Shown here: in pieces, positions 1-7,140 of the stretch
How the letters are laid out: every line of letters begins with the position of its first letter
Numbering within the stretch: the stretch's first letter is position 1
Source of the DNA: a virus
Strand: one strand, 5' to 3'
DNA: 49,261 nucleotides
IMG/VR virus record: IMGVR_UViG_3300031884_000036
Span: 1 to 49,261 of that record
Notes under the pieces: model-generated
Databases searched by the model: none
The model's input: the letters and a program-made list of their open reading frames with translations, nothing else
What the model was told of the DNA's origin: nothing
Program-made: the position numbers and the translations under genes

Positions 1-127
1 GTGCGGTTCTAACCAATGCAACATGGCCTACTTATGCATCCAATATTAGTGGTAGTCAAAAGGCTGCCGATGACTATAACGAAGCAGCAGTTGAACGTCT
101 TATCAAAGACCTTGAACCCTACATCGT
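1..127. repeat. Left copy of 127-bp terminal repeat (circular-closure overlap)
   Basis: Bases 1-127 are identical to 49135-49261. The repeat lies inside a helicase reading frame that continues without a break across the junction. A physical terminal repeat would split that gene in a linear virion. A length of 127 is also a common largest k-mer in short-read assemblers. I therefore read it as the assembly overlap of a circular or circularly permuted genome, though a true short direct terminal repeat is not excluded. Confidence 0.9.
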
Positions 128-1187
128 CAGAGTTAAAGGCGTTCGTCCGCAATTCGATGCAATCAATGACATTCGTCTCATCGAATTTCGCAACGACACT
201 GAACGAACTTTCTACCATGATGCCCTCAAGCGTTACGAAGAAAAGAAAGCAAAGCTTGCCAAGAAGAAAGAAGAAGGAGATGCAGAAGCCGGTATAGAAA
301 TGTTGGTAGCCTTTCTAATGTTCCGTATGGCGGCAGAAATCTGCCGTGCTGAGTATATTGGTGACGAGATGTTCAGGACAGTAACTGTTGACAAGAAAGC
401 TGCTGTCTGTGCCTATAACTTTAAGGGTTCACTTATCAAATCGGTAATGTATCTTATCGAAAAGAAAGGTGTTCCGCGTTCACAGATATCTTTGATTTGG
501 GGTGGTGGACAGACACAGCTTAACAAGAAACAGAAAGCCAAAGCAAGCATCAAAGCACAGGCTGACAAGCTTGCTGCGGCTGGGATGAACACAGATGAGC
601 TGTTAGAAACTCTTGACCTTGACGAAGTTGAGGACAGAGAGTTACAGGACATTCCAGAAGAATACAAACTTGGTGCACAATCCAAAGAAGAAAGGCAACG
701 TGAAATCGACCGTTTTCAAAGTGGTAAATCATTGTATTGTTTCTTTACATTCCGTGCTGGCGGCGTGGGTCTTTCTCTGCATCACTCAGACGAGCTATCA
801 CCTGTTAAGGTTGGTCACAAGGAATCAGGTTACGCGATTGAAGAAGATATCCCTAAGGTTCCTATTCGTGAACGTCGTCTATTCGCGGCACCTACATATA
901 GTGCTATTGAGATTGTTCAAGGGTTGGGACGTTGTCCTCGTCTTACGTCCTTGAGTAACACAGAACAGTTTCTTATTTTCTATAACGGCACTATCGAGAA
1001 TGATGTTGCGCGTATCGTCAGCAAGAAACTTCGTTGCCTCAGTAAGGTTGTCAAGACACGCGAGAAATGGTCTGATATTATTACTGACGGTCGCGCTAAA
1101 GTTACAGACCATCTTATTGATTTGCCTGACGATGTTGAAGGTGACAATCCGTTGGAAGGTGAGAGCACAACAGACGAAGGAGAATAA
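1..1187 (+). CDS. SF2 DEAD/SNF2-like DNA helicase, C-terminal part (continues from the window end)
   Basis: The window opens inside this gene. The reading frame starts with the codon at position 3 and continues from 48102-49261, giving about 739 residues after the 127-bp overlap is removed. This part holds the second RecA-like domain: motif V-like AGGVGLSLH near position 750-785 and motif VI-like QGLGRCPR near 918-941, which carries the arginine finger. A charged lysine-rich stretch lies near 500-620. The ATP-binding motifs are at the other end of the window. SF2 helicases of this kind remodel or unwind DNA during replication or recombination. It is followed with little spacing by a tiny membrane protein gene and then DNA ligase, so it belongs to the replication operon. 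The ATG at 300 is internal and not the true start. Confidence 0.9.
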   Translation, partial: AVLTNATWPTYASNISGSQKAADDYNEAAVERLIKDLEPYIVRVKGVRPQFDAINDIRLIEFRNDTERTFYHDALKRYEEKKAKLAKKKEEGDAEAGIEMLVAFLMFRMAAEICRAEYIGDEMFRTVTVDKKAAVCAYNFKGSLIKSVMYLIEKKGVPRSQISLIWGGGQTQLNKKQKAKASIKAQADKLAAAGMNTDELLETLDLDEVEDRELQDIPEEYKLGAQSKEERQREIDRFQSGKSLYCFFTFRAGGVGLSLHHSDELSPVKVGHKESGYAIEEDIPKVPIRERRLFAAPTYSAIEIVQGLGRCPRLTSLSNTEQFLIFYNGTIENDVARIVSKKLRCLSKVVKTREKWSDIITDGRAKVTDHLIDLPDDVEGDNPLEGESTTDEGE

Positions 1188-1191
1188 ACTT

Positions 1192-1266
1192 ATGAACTGG
1201 CTATACTGGCTACCTGTAATTATATTCATTGGTCTGGCTTACTACCATGACTCTTTGAAGCATTAA
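1192..1266 (+). CDS. Tiny single-pass membrane peptide (24 aa)
   Basis: The ORF begins MNWLYWLPVIIFIGLAYY and ends with a short charged tail. Almost the whole product is one hydrophobic helix. A GAAGGAGA ribosome-binding sequence lies 7-14 bases upstream of the ATG, which is unusually good for this genome. It sits between the helicase stop and the ligase start (1-base gap to ligase), so it is co-transcribed with them. Function is unknown; small inner-membrane peptides of phages can act on host membranes or proteins, but nothing here shows which. The main doubt is its short length; the Shine-Dalgarno sequence and exact fit between neighbours support it. Confidence 0.6.
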   Translation: MNWLYWLPVIIFIGLAYYHDSLKH

Positions 1267-1267
1267 C

Positions 1268-2194
1268 ATGAGCACACCATTCTACGAACCAATGTTGGCT
1301 TGTGCTCTGTTAGACGCAGACACAGAACACAATGACGAGACAGTATTTGAAGCAATGTCTCGTTGCATCTTTCCTGTTTGGGCTACTCTCAAACTGGATG
1401 GTGTGCTAGGGTTGCGACTTGACCACACACTCAAGTCACGCACTCGCAAGTTAATTCCTAATGAGATAGTGCGTAATCGTTCTGTTATTATGCCGGGCGG
1501 AACACAATGCGAAATCTATACACCGGAATTAGACTTCAATACTATATCTGGCATTGTTCGAACTAAAATAAATCCTAACAAAGTCCTGTCAGAGAAACTA
1601 GAATTTCATATACTGGATAACTTCGCCAATATGGATTGGCCATACTGTCAGCGTATAGGCTGTATCAATAGCTTCATGCTTGATATGCCAAACTACGTTA
1701 AGTTTCAGATACCAGTGGAGTGTGCTGATGCAACCGCTTTATTTAAGCTGTGGCAGAAATATGATTCAGAAAATGGTGAAGGTATCTGTTGGCGTCCTGT
1801 TCGTTCGCGTTACAAACAAGGCCGGCCAACTTGGAATGAACAACTGTTATTCAAGTATGCACGTTTCGTTTACGAGGAAGGAACGGTTGTAGGATTTGAA
1901 GAGCAATTGGAGAATACCAATCCTGACAACTATAATGCTGTCGGGAAGATGCATCGTTCCAAAGACCAGAGTGGGATGGTTCCGAAGAATACTCTTGGTG
2001 CTCTTTGGTTACGTCAAGAAGGCAAGCTAGACTTTAAAGTTTCTTCTGGATTTTCTGCTGCACAAGCAAAAGAGATTTGGCTTAATCAGTCAAAGTATAT
2101 GGGCAAGTTGGCTCGATACAAAAGTAAACCACACGGTCGTCTAAATAAACCACGTTCGCCAGTCTTCGATGGTTGGCGAGAGAAAGGATACTAA
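1268..2194 (+). CDS. ATP-dependent DNA ligase
   Basis: The 308-residue product has the nucleotidyltransferase motifs of ATP-dependent ligases. Motif I is KLDG (Lys42 is the predicted adenylation site) and is followed by an Arg-containing segment. Motif III-like CEIYTPELDF lies near residues 78-87, a motif IV-like EGICWR and a motif V-like LFKYARF lie in the C-terminal half, and an OB-fold-like segment follows. The length suits a minimal phage ligase without extra N-terminal domains. It seals nicks in phage DNA during replication and repair. The start follows the preceding stop by one base, and the stop overlaps the next ATG (TAATG), which points to translational coupling within the replication operon. 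Confidence 0.92.
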   Translation: MSTPFYEPMLACALLDADTEHNDETVFEAMSRCIFPVWATLKLDGVLGLRLDHTLKSRTRKLIPNEIVRNRSVIMPGGTQCEIYTPELDFNTISGIVRTKINPNKVLSEKLEFHILDNFANMDWPYCQRIGCINSFMLDMPNYVKFQIPVECADATALFKLWQKYDSENGEGICWRPVRSRYKQGRPTWNEQLLFKYARFVYEEGTVVGFEEQLENTNPDNYNAVGKMHRSKDQSGMVPKNTLGALWLRQEGKLDFKVSSGFSAAQAKEIWLNQSKYMGKLARYKSKPHGRLNKPRSPVFDGWREKGY

Positions 2195-2370
2195 TGAAAG
2201 AACACACCATCATTATTGAATTAACAGTTCAAACTAATGACCAAGTTTCCACTCAAGAAGTTGTAAATCATTTCTGGACTGCTCAGCCAGCAGTTGTTGA
2301 TAGTGGCGCAGAACAATGGTTAGTAGAAACACAGATAGTAAAAGAGAAATCTCGCCATGAACATCCTTAA
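2194..2370 (+). CDS. Small unknown protein (58 aa)
   Basis: It begins MKEHTIIIELTVQTND and reads as a small beta-strand-rich protein with hydrophobic/polar alternation (HTIIIELTV, QWLVETQIV). The ATG overlaps the ligase stop (TAATG), which fixes the start. A similar plan (strand, then PALL- or PAVV-like centre, then a polar strand) occurs in the 59-residue product of 46272-46451 (MKATKVILTIKVEVLSVQSAPALL). The two may be distant paralogues, but I cannot test this here. No function assigned. Confidence 0.7.
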   Translation: MKEHTIIIELTVQTNDQVSTQEVVNHFWTAQPAVVDSGAEQWLVETQIVKEKSRHEHP

Positions 2371-2533
2371 CGACAGACAAATCCCGTCAGAAGACTTTGA
2401 GTTAGAAGCAAGGCGTCTTCAACACCAACTGGAAGACATTAACCCACAACCAATACAACCAGAAGACAAGATAGCTAAACAAGAAAACCGTTCTGTTAAA
2501 GCAATGGAATGGGGAGGAATAAATTATCCATGA
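2357..2533 (+). CDS. Small unknown protein (58 aa), overlapping its neighbours
   Basis: The frame starts at the ATG in GCCATGAACATCC and overlaps the preceding gene by 14 bases. The product begins MNILNDRQIPSEDFELEA and is polar, probably helical, with a charged centre and a Gln/Pro-rich middle. The stop TGA overlaps the ATG of the next gene (ATGA at 2530). The overlaps at both ends in one gene-dense operon are the main support. No recognisable motif. Confidence 0.6.
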   Translation: MNILNDRQIPSEDFELEARRLQHQLEDINPQPIQPEDKIAKQENRSVKAMEWGGINYP

Positions 2534-2847
2534 TAAATAATCACGTTGTCATTGACCTAAGCAAGGTTCAAGAAGGTTGGTTCTATTACCGCAATCAGTA
2601 TAACCAAACAAGTCGTCTGAAACCAAAGTTCTCTGTGCATGGTCTAAAACATAATCCAGATGACCTTCACGCTAACTTAAGACAGACGCTTAAAGAATAT
2701 GCTGACTCATTGAAACTTACTGATGTCTGGATACCAGAAGTTAGGTTTCGTTTGGCAGCAAACCATGACAGAATATTCACAGGTAGTAAGGCAGTAACTA
2801 TGTGGGGAGAGTGGAACAAAAGAATCTTTAAACCCAAGAAGAAATAA
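2530..2847 (+). CDS. Unknown protein (105 aa), basic C-terminus
   Basis: The product begins MINNHVVIDLSKVQEGWFYYRNQ and ends in a lysine-rich tail (FKPKKK). It is mixed alpha/beta and basic, which would suit nucleic-acid binding, but no family is recognised. I chose the ATG at 2530 because it makes an ATGA overlap with the upstream stop, the junction style used throughout this operon. An in-frame ATG at 2509 would add seven residues; a GGGAGG lies between the two candidate starts and favours the downstream one. It sits directly before the sigma-54 activator gene. Confidence 0.7.
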   Translation: MINNHVVIDLSKVQEGWFYYRNQYNQTSRLKPKFSVHGLKHNPDDLHANLRQTLKEYADSLKLTDVWIPEVRFRLAANHDRIFTGSKAVTMWGEWNKRIFKPKKK

Positions 2848-2852
2848 TATCT

Positions 2853-3761
2853 ATGTTAATGACCCAACCAGATTATCGAGACAAGTCAGCCAAGCCAGTA
2901 GTCCCTGCAAAAGAACCACCAAAAATTCCTTCACTAGAACAGCTTAAAGCTTTGGTAGAAGGTGGTGGTGATAGTATCGTGTTGCAGATTATTGAACAGC
3001 ACAAGCTTCCTTACAAGATTCAGAATGGTAAGTTGATAGATGCCCTTGAAGGAACAGAGTTACAGCTAAGCAGGTTCGTTACTGTTGACCCTGTTTGTCT
3101 TGGCATGAAACCACTTATCCAGAAGTTAGCCAAGTGTCAGGACGAAATACTAATTACAGGTGAGACAGGCACCGGCAAAGAGATTATCGCGAGAGCAATG
3201 ATTGGCGACCGGAAAGGTAACTTTGTTGCCATCAACTGCGCTGGCCTTCCAGCCGAACTAATCGAGTCAGAACTATTTGGTCATGAACGCGGTGCCTTTA
3301 CTGGTGCAGAATCAGCGAAGCAAGGTTTGATGGCAGTAGCGCGTGATGGTGTTTGTTTCCTTGACGAGATAGGTGAACTACCATTACAGGTTCAAGGTAA
3401 GTTATTGCGTGCTTTGCAGGAAAAGAAAATCCGGCGTGTGGGCGCAAACAAAGAGGAAGATATAAATTGTAAGTTTGTTTGTGCCACACATCGCTCTATC
3501 AAGAAGATGGTTTCAGAGCAGAAGTTTCGTGAAGATTTGTATGCACGTATCTCTGTCTTTGAGCTACATCTTCCTCCACTTCGCGAACGTGCCTGTGATA
3601 TTGAACCAATTATCCTGTCCATGCCAGATGGTCTAAAGTTTCTTGAAGCGTTTAGACAAACAGACTACCGTTTAACAGACATAGACCTGTCTCTTAACGT
3701 GCGTAGTCTTCAACGTATTGTGCGAAGGTTTGCAGTTCTTGGAGAGATTATACTTAAATAG
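2853..3761 (+). CDS. Phage-encoded sigma-54 activator (bEBP AAA+ domain, no DNA-binding domain)
   Basis: The 302-residue product is an NtrC/PspF-type AAA+ ATPase. Walker A GETGTGKE is at 103-110, the sigma-54-contacting GAFTGA loop at 147-152 and Walker B FLDE at 169-172. A sensor-I-like CATHR is at 210-214, followed by REDLYAR near 226-232 and PPLRER at 241-246 (arginine finger region). A degenerate form of the usual GNVREL segment (LNVRSLQ) is at 281-287. Proteins of this family hydrolyse ATP to remodel the closed complex of sigma-54 RNA polymerase. The chain ends right after the AAA+ lid: the Fis-type helix-turn-helix is missing, and the first 80 residues show no receiver or GAF domain. 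Known HTH-less relatives (FlgR of Helicobacter, CtcC of Chlamydia) work without enhancer DNA. A palindrome overlaps its stop and a near-perfect sigma-54 promoter follows 27 bases later. It is probably the late-gene switch of this phage. Confidence 0.93.
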   Translation: MLMTQPDYRDKSAKPVVPAKEPPKIPSLEQLKALVEGGGDSIVLQIIEQHKLPYKIQNGKLIDALEGTELQLSRFVTVDPVCLGMKPLIQKLAKCQDEILITGETGTGKEIIARAMIGDRKGNFVAINCAGLPAELIESELFGHERGAFTGAESAKQGLMAVARDGVCFLDEIGELPLQVQGKLLRALQEKKIRRVGANKEEDINCKFVCATHRSIKKMVSEQKFREDLYARISVFELHLPPLRERACDIEPIILSMPDGLKFLEAFRQTDYRLTDIDLSLNVRSLQRIVRRFAVLGEIILK

Positions 3762-3766
3762 TATAA
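3748..3766. promoter_or_regulatory. Palindrome TTATACT-N5-AGTATAA upstream of a sigma-54 promoter
   Basis: A perfect 7+7 inverted repeat with a 5-base spacer overlaps the stop codon of the activator gene. It is centred about 57 bases before the predicted start of the sigma-54 promoter at 3788. The same arms and spacer length recur at 43032-43050 and 46475-46493. This is probably a protein-binding site (enhancer or operator). The AGTATAA arm also resembles a -10 box. Confidence 0.6.
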
Positions 3767-3787
3767 CAGTTTATACAACTAAAAAGT

Positions 3788-3802
3788 TGGCACGATTCTT
3801 GC
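3788..3802 (+). promoter_or_regulatory. Sigma-54 promoter (-24/-12)
   Basis: TGGCACG-ATTC-TTGC fits the sigma-54 consensus (TGGCACG-N4-TTGC) exactly, with GG and GC ten bases apart. It extends to TTGCTATATA. The predicted start is near 3814, giving a leader of about 40 bases to the ATG at 3855. It lies directly after the phage sigma-54 activator gene. Confidence 0.88.
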
Positions 3803-3854
3803 TATATAATATGGCTCAACTGCGGTAACAACAATAACTCAACTATTAAATAAC

Positions 3855-4202
3855 ATGGCTGACGCTCCTGCTCCTACTCCTGCTCCTAAACCCATTTCTA
3901 ACAAAGAAGCTATTGATAAAATCAATGCGCTTTCTGCTGATTGGATTACTCGGTTTAGCGGCAAAACTAACTACAATCCGCATCTGTCTGTCAAGACATT
4001 GCTTGAGCCTTTGGCTAATGCAATCATGAAGTCTCCGGCTGATGCTGCCGTTGTTCCTCAAATTCTTGAGAAACTTAATGCACTTCCTGCTGACCCGCCC
4101 TGTGTTAATCTCAACTGGCAACCGGAACAGACTGGTGCTGCCCGTGACATTCGTGCTACTGCTGCGGCTGTTGGTGCGAAGAACGCTCAACAGCAAGGTT
4201 AA
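3855..4202 (+). CDS. Unknown protein (115 aa), Ala/Pro-rich N-terminus, sigma-54-driven
   Basis: The product starts MADAPAPTPAPKPISNKE, a flexible Ala/Pro-rich leader, followed by a helical region (residues ~18-85) and an Ala-rich tail ending NAQQQG. No family recognised. No Shine-Dalgarno sequence is present; the ATG follows TTAAATAAC, the AT-rich leader type used by the structural genes. It is the first gene behind the sigma-54 promoter at 3788 and is followed by noncoding DNA with a strong hairpin, so it looks like a single-gene late unit embedded in the replication operon. A virion-associated or lysis-timing role is conceivable but not shown. Confidence 0.75.
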   Translation: MADAPAPTPAPKPISNKEAIDKINALSADWITRFSGKTNYNPHLSVKTLLEPLANAIMKSPADAAVVPQILEKLNALPADPPCVNLNWQPEQTGAARDIRATAAAVGAKNAQQQG

Positions 4203-4658
4203 TTTGTCAGCAATGGGCAGGGACGTGCGAGTTCCTGTGCTTTCCAAGAGTGATGCTGCTGCTGACAGGGCTATGGGGATGGCCTAGATAAAGCACTTCA
4301 TTCCTTCGCACCTGCGGTCAGTTTCAGTTTACTTGTTTGTTTTCTGAACTGACCGCTTCAATTTCTGGCATGGTTGATGATAATGTGTGCGTCAACTACG
4401 AAGTTGCCAAGAGAGCCATCGGTGAAGATTGAGTGCCTCCTTTGTGAGACTAACTCTCCTTCGGGTAACTGATGGTAGAGTCTGCCCTTCGGTCGGGACT
4501 ATAAATAACCGGAGCTTAAGTAGTAAGTTGAAAGTAACAGGACTACGAACGCAATAAGTTCGCTACCGTGATGCTGGTATAATGGTGCGTGTTCCCTCCT
4601 ACGTTGCCATGAACCGAATCCACGCGCTTTATTTGTCAAGAGAAAGAAGTAACTTATT
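4203..4658 (+). other. 456-bp region without a convincing gene; structured
   Basis: The region holds several hairpins (see 4314-4356), plus CTCCTTCGGGTAACTG and CCCTTCGGTCGGG segments near 4457-4495 that could fold into tetraloop stems. Two tiny ORFs exist: 4213-4287 (24 aa, MGRDVRVPVLSKSDAAADRA...) and 4370-4432 (20 aa). Neither has a ribosome-binding site. The density of stems suggests a structured transcript, either a noncoding RNA or the processed 3' end of the sigma-54 transcript. No known RNA family is recognised. Confidence 0.4.
4314..4356 (+). terminator. Strong hairpin, candidate terminator of the 3855 transcript
   Basis: GCGGTCAGTT (4314-4323) pairs perfectly with AACTGACCGC (4347-4356). 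Three more pairs (CAG with CTG) form inside after a one-base bulge. The following sequence is TTCAATTTC, only weakly T-rich. It could end the sigma-54 transcript or be a processing/stability element. Confidence 0.5.
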
Positions 4659-5291
4659 ATGTCATTTGTATCAGAAAAAGAAAGCGCTGTAACTGCGTTC
4701 TTCAAAGACCCTTCTGTTGCTAAAGCAGTAACAGATATGGTTGTGCGGAAGAAACCGCTTAACTGGTCGCGTCGTTCTAACACAGCATACTACAAAGAAC
4801 CGTATGCTTTAGCTCTCAAAGAAACTATTGATGAGATGTTGCGAACGCGTGAAGACCAGATTTATTTTTACAAAGATTTCCCGAATGTTTCGAAGACAAC
4901 TTTGTATCTCAAAGTCAATATGTCTTTGCGCTACTTGCTGGACTTTCTTGACACTCCTGAAAAACTTTATGCTCGCTGGAATGAGATGGTCGTGATACGG
5001 CAGGAACGTGGTATTGGTGTTGCAATTCGATTCATTCCTTCTCTAAAGGATGGCATTGTTGCTGACTTCAAACCTAAAGCAGTTTTGCCAAAAGTAGAAG
5101 TTCCGAAGTGGAAACAAAGAATAGACGAATATCTTGAAGATGCCCGTGATACGAAACCTTTACACCTTGATAAATTGGCCCTAACGCCGACCGAGATTCA
5201 AGACATAAGAGACTCGCTTTCACAGCTTCGTGGACTCATGTTTGTTGTCAGAGCATTTGAGATAAAAATTGTAAAGACAAATGAACATTGA
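4659..5291 (+). CDS. Unknown protein (210 aa)
   Basis: The product begins MSFVSEKESAVTAFFKDPSV. It is charged, with a basic central stretch (RKKPLNWSRRSN, residues ~30-41), aromatic-rich helices and a predominantly helical C-terminal third. No catalytic motif is recognised. The segment KTTLYLKVNMSLRYLLD could be a helix-turn-helix-like DNA contact, but this is weak. It opens the second block of the replication operon, and its end overlaps the next gene by 11 bases. No Shine-Dalgarno; the start follows AAGTAACTTATT. Confidence 0.75.
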   Translation: MSFVSEKESAVTAFFKDPSVAKAVTDMVVRKKPLNWSRRSNTAYYKEPYALALKETIDEMLRTREDQIYFYKDFPNVSKTTLYLKVNMSLRYLLDFLDTPEKLYARWNEMVVIRQERGIGVAIRFIPSLKDGIVADFKPKAVLPKVEVPKWKQRIDEYLEDARDTKPLHLDKLALTPTEIQDIRDSLSQLRGLMFVVRAFEIKIVKTNEH

Positions 5292-5529
5292 ACAGCTTTT
5301 GGATTGCTCCGCTGCCGAGCTTGAGGCAATGACGGACGAGCAACTCTTGGAGCATTTCAAACCATACTTCAATGTTACTCGTCCAGAGTTTGCACCGAAG
5401 CCAAAGTCACCAACATTTAAGCCAACACCAGTAGTCCAGACAAAAGCATTTGGAGCTAAATTGGAACAGCTTAAAGCGATGGGACTAGACTTATCATATC
5501 TGAAAGATGCTGGTAAGAGAAAGAAATAA
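5281..5529 (+). CDS. Small unknown protein (82 aa)
   Basis: It starts MNIEQLLDCSAAELEAMTDEQ, an acidic helical N-terminus. A Pro/Lys-rich linker (PKPKSPTFKPTP) follows and the end is basic (DAGKRKK). The organisation (short helix, linker, short helix) suggests an adaptor or interaction peptide. It overlaps the preceding gene by 11 bases and ends 2 bases before the nuclease gene, so it may work with that nuclease. No family recognised. Confidence 0.7.
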   Translation: MNIEQLLDCSAAELEAMTDEQLLEHFKPYFNVTRPEFAPKPKSPTFKPTPVVQTKAFGAKLEQLKAMGLDLSYLKDAGKRKK

Positions 5530-5531
5530 GA

Positions 5532-6470
5532 ATGTCAAAAGTTATCCTCAACATTAACGCTTCATCCCTGCGTTCTTCTTCATGTTTGTTACATTGGTAT
5601 CGAACCATTGTTCAAGGTTACTCTGAGAAAGTTTTTAACAATAAGATTGTATTTGGAATAGCTGGTCACGAATACCTAAAGCAAGCATATCGCACCGGCA
5701 ATCTTATCGAAGCGCGTGATAAAGCTCTGGCTGTATTCGACCAACCGAAGTTCACGAAGGATACGAAGGACGAATACCAGAATGACCGTGGTTTCTTCAA
5801 CTACGTTTGCTTTGACCTTTGGCAGAACTATGCTTCTGTTGACCCCACCTTCCAGCTATTTCTTACACCAGAAGGTTTGCCGGCAGTAGAACAAACTTTC
5901 TCGATATTGTTTTATGAAGATGATAATGTCATTGTTAATCTTTGTGGCACTATTGATAAGATTGGTAGAATCAAAGGTGGCGGTAATGCAATCGGTGACT
6001 GGAAGTTTACTAGCTTCTGGGACACCAAAGCATTTCTTTCTAACTTTGCAATGGCTTCCCAGTTGCGTTTTTATGTTCTTGCGCTTAAGCTTATGGCAAG
6101 ACACTTCCCTAATTCACAGCTTGGTGAGATTGGTCGCGGCCCTCTTGGTGCTTTTATTGATGGTATTTTCTTGAAACCAAAAGTTAGCGAGATAGTCTAT
6201 AAGCGTTCTGACGTATTTATTTTCAAGGATAATGAAATGAAATCCTTTGAGGATTCTCTCGTTCGCCGTATCAAGCAGTTCTCGCAAGCTATTGGTGACG
6301 GAACAGTGATGGTCAAGGAAGGTATTCTTATGAATACTTGCCAGCTTAAATTCCATCCTTGCTCTTTCTTTATTCCTTGTGCTGCTAACAATCCTGCCAT
6401 CGAACAGTTGTTACTAGAACGAGAATTCAAACAGACAACCTATGACCCACTTCACAGGGATATTTTATGA
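5532..6470 (+). CDS. PD-(D/E)XK nuclease of the RecB/Cas4 type, possible Fe-S cluster
   Basis: The 312-residue product carries the RecB-family nuclease motifs: GTID (Asp142), then DWK (Asp156, Lys158), then Gln177-x3-Tyr181 (QLRFY). These are the metal-binding acidic residues, catalytic Lys and QxxxY motif of PD-(D/E)XK exonucleases. One cysteine lies near the N-terminus (Cys18) and three near the C-terminus (Cys270, Cys277, Cys283). That is the overall layout of Cas4/AddB enzymes holding a 4Fe-4S cluster, although the spacing of the last three is not the usual one. It probably processes DNA ends for recombination or replication, next to the Sak4-like ATPase and SSB-like genes. The gene ends in an ATGA overlap with the next ORF. 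Confidence 0.85.
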   Translation: MSKVILNINASSLRSSSCLLHWYRTIVQGYSEKVFNNKIVFGIAGHEYLKQAYRTGNLIEARDKALAVFDQPKFTKDTKDEYQNDRGFFNYVCFDLWQNYASVDPTFQLFLTPEGLPAVEQTFSILFYEDDNVIVNLCGTIDKIGRIKGGGNAIGDWKFTSFWDTKAFLSNFAMASQLRFYVLALKLMARHFPNSQLGEIGRGPLGAFIDGIFLKPKVSEIVYKRSDVFIFKDNEMKSFEDSLVRRIKQFSQAIGDGTVMVKEGILMNTCQLKFHPCSFFIPCAANNPAIEQLLLEREFKQTTYDPLHRDIL

Positions 6471-6628
6471 AACTAACTGACCTAACTCTTGAAGAACGAA
6501 AGACTTGGAATAACAAGTATAAACGATTCCAACGTGCTTGGCTAAAGAAAAATAATCCTGAAGGCAAACCGTTTAAGACGCAACCAATCTTTGAGGCTTT
6601 CTGTAAAAAACATAACATTGAAGTATGA
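6467..6628 (+). CDS. Small basic protein (53 aa)
   Basis: Starts at an ATG overlapping the nuclease stop (ATGA) and ends overlapping the next start (ATGA at 6625). The product, beginning MKLTDLTLEERKTWNNKYKR, is helical and Lys/Arg/Trp-rich, so a nucleic-acid or protein-binding role is plausible. It is supported mainly by the precise double overlap. No family recognised. Confidence 0.7.
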   Translation: MKLTDLTLEERKTWNNKYKRFQRAWLKKNNPEGKPFKTQPIFEAFCKKHNIEV

Positions 6629-7140
6629 TTATCATAGCCCTCTCTGGTAAGAAACGTTCTGGTAAGAATACAGTAGCAGCTTTGGCTGGCAAGTTGTTAA
6701 AGTTTTCTTCAAAAGAATATGCCTTTGCAACTGCGCTTAAACAAGAGGTTGCTAGAATTTGTGGAGTGACTGTTAAAGACATTGAAGCAGATAAAGAACT
6801 CTATCGTCCATTGCTACAATCATGGGCTGAATATCAGCGTAAAACTAAGGGTGAAGATTACTGGGTTCGTAAGGTTGCTTTACAGCTAAAGAATGAAACT
6901 GTTGATGCCGTGTTTATTACTGACCTTCGTTACAAAAACGAATACAATTTTTTGCGGATGTGTGGCGCTATTCTTGTGCGCGTGTCGCGTCCATCTGACT
7001 CGATTGACAAACATATATCAGAAGTTGACCTTGATGACGTTTACGAGTGGAGTTCAATAATTCTGAACACTGGCACACTTGACCATTTAGCTCATGATGT
7101 TCGTGAGCTTCTCCAAAAACTAAAACTACCAATCAAATGA
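6625..7140 (+). CDS. Deoxynucleoside monophosphate kinase-like P-loop kinase
   Basis: The 171-residue product opens MIIIALSGKKRSGKNTVA, a P-loop (GKKRSGKNT) in the position and context typical of phage deoxynucleotide monophosphate kinases (T4 gp1 type). The middle contains DxRYKNEYNFLR (TDLRYKNEYNFL, near residues 106-117), resembling the conserved DVRFPNE-type segment of that family, and a C-terminal helical lid. Such enzymes phosphorylate dNMPs, feeding dNTP pools for phage DNA synthesis; this fits with ThyX and the polymerase downstream. It is joined by ATGA overlaps on both sides. Confidence 0.82.
   Translation: MIIIALSGKKRSGKNTVAALAGKLLKFSSKEYAFATALKQEVARICGVTVKDIEADKELYRPLLQSWAEYQRKTKGEDYWVRKVALQLKNETVDAVFITDLRYKNEYNFLRMCGAILVRVSRPSDSIDKHISEVDLDDVYEWSSIILNTGTLDHLAHDVRELLQKLKLPIK

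Noticed and set aside
4499-4783. 94-codon minus-strand frame across the 4659 gene start
   Set aside because: It overlaps a well-placed plus-strand gene, opposes the operon direction and has no homology-like features.
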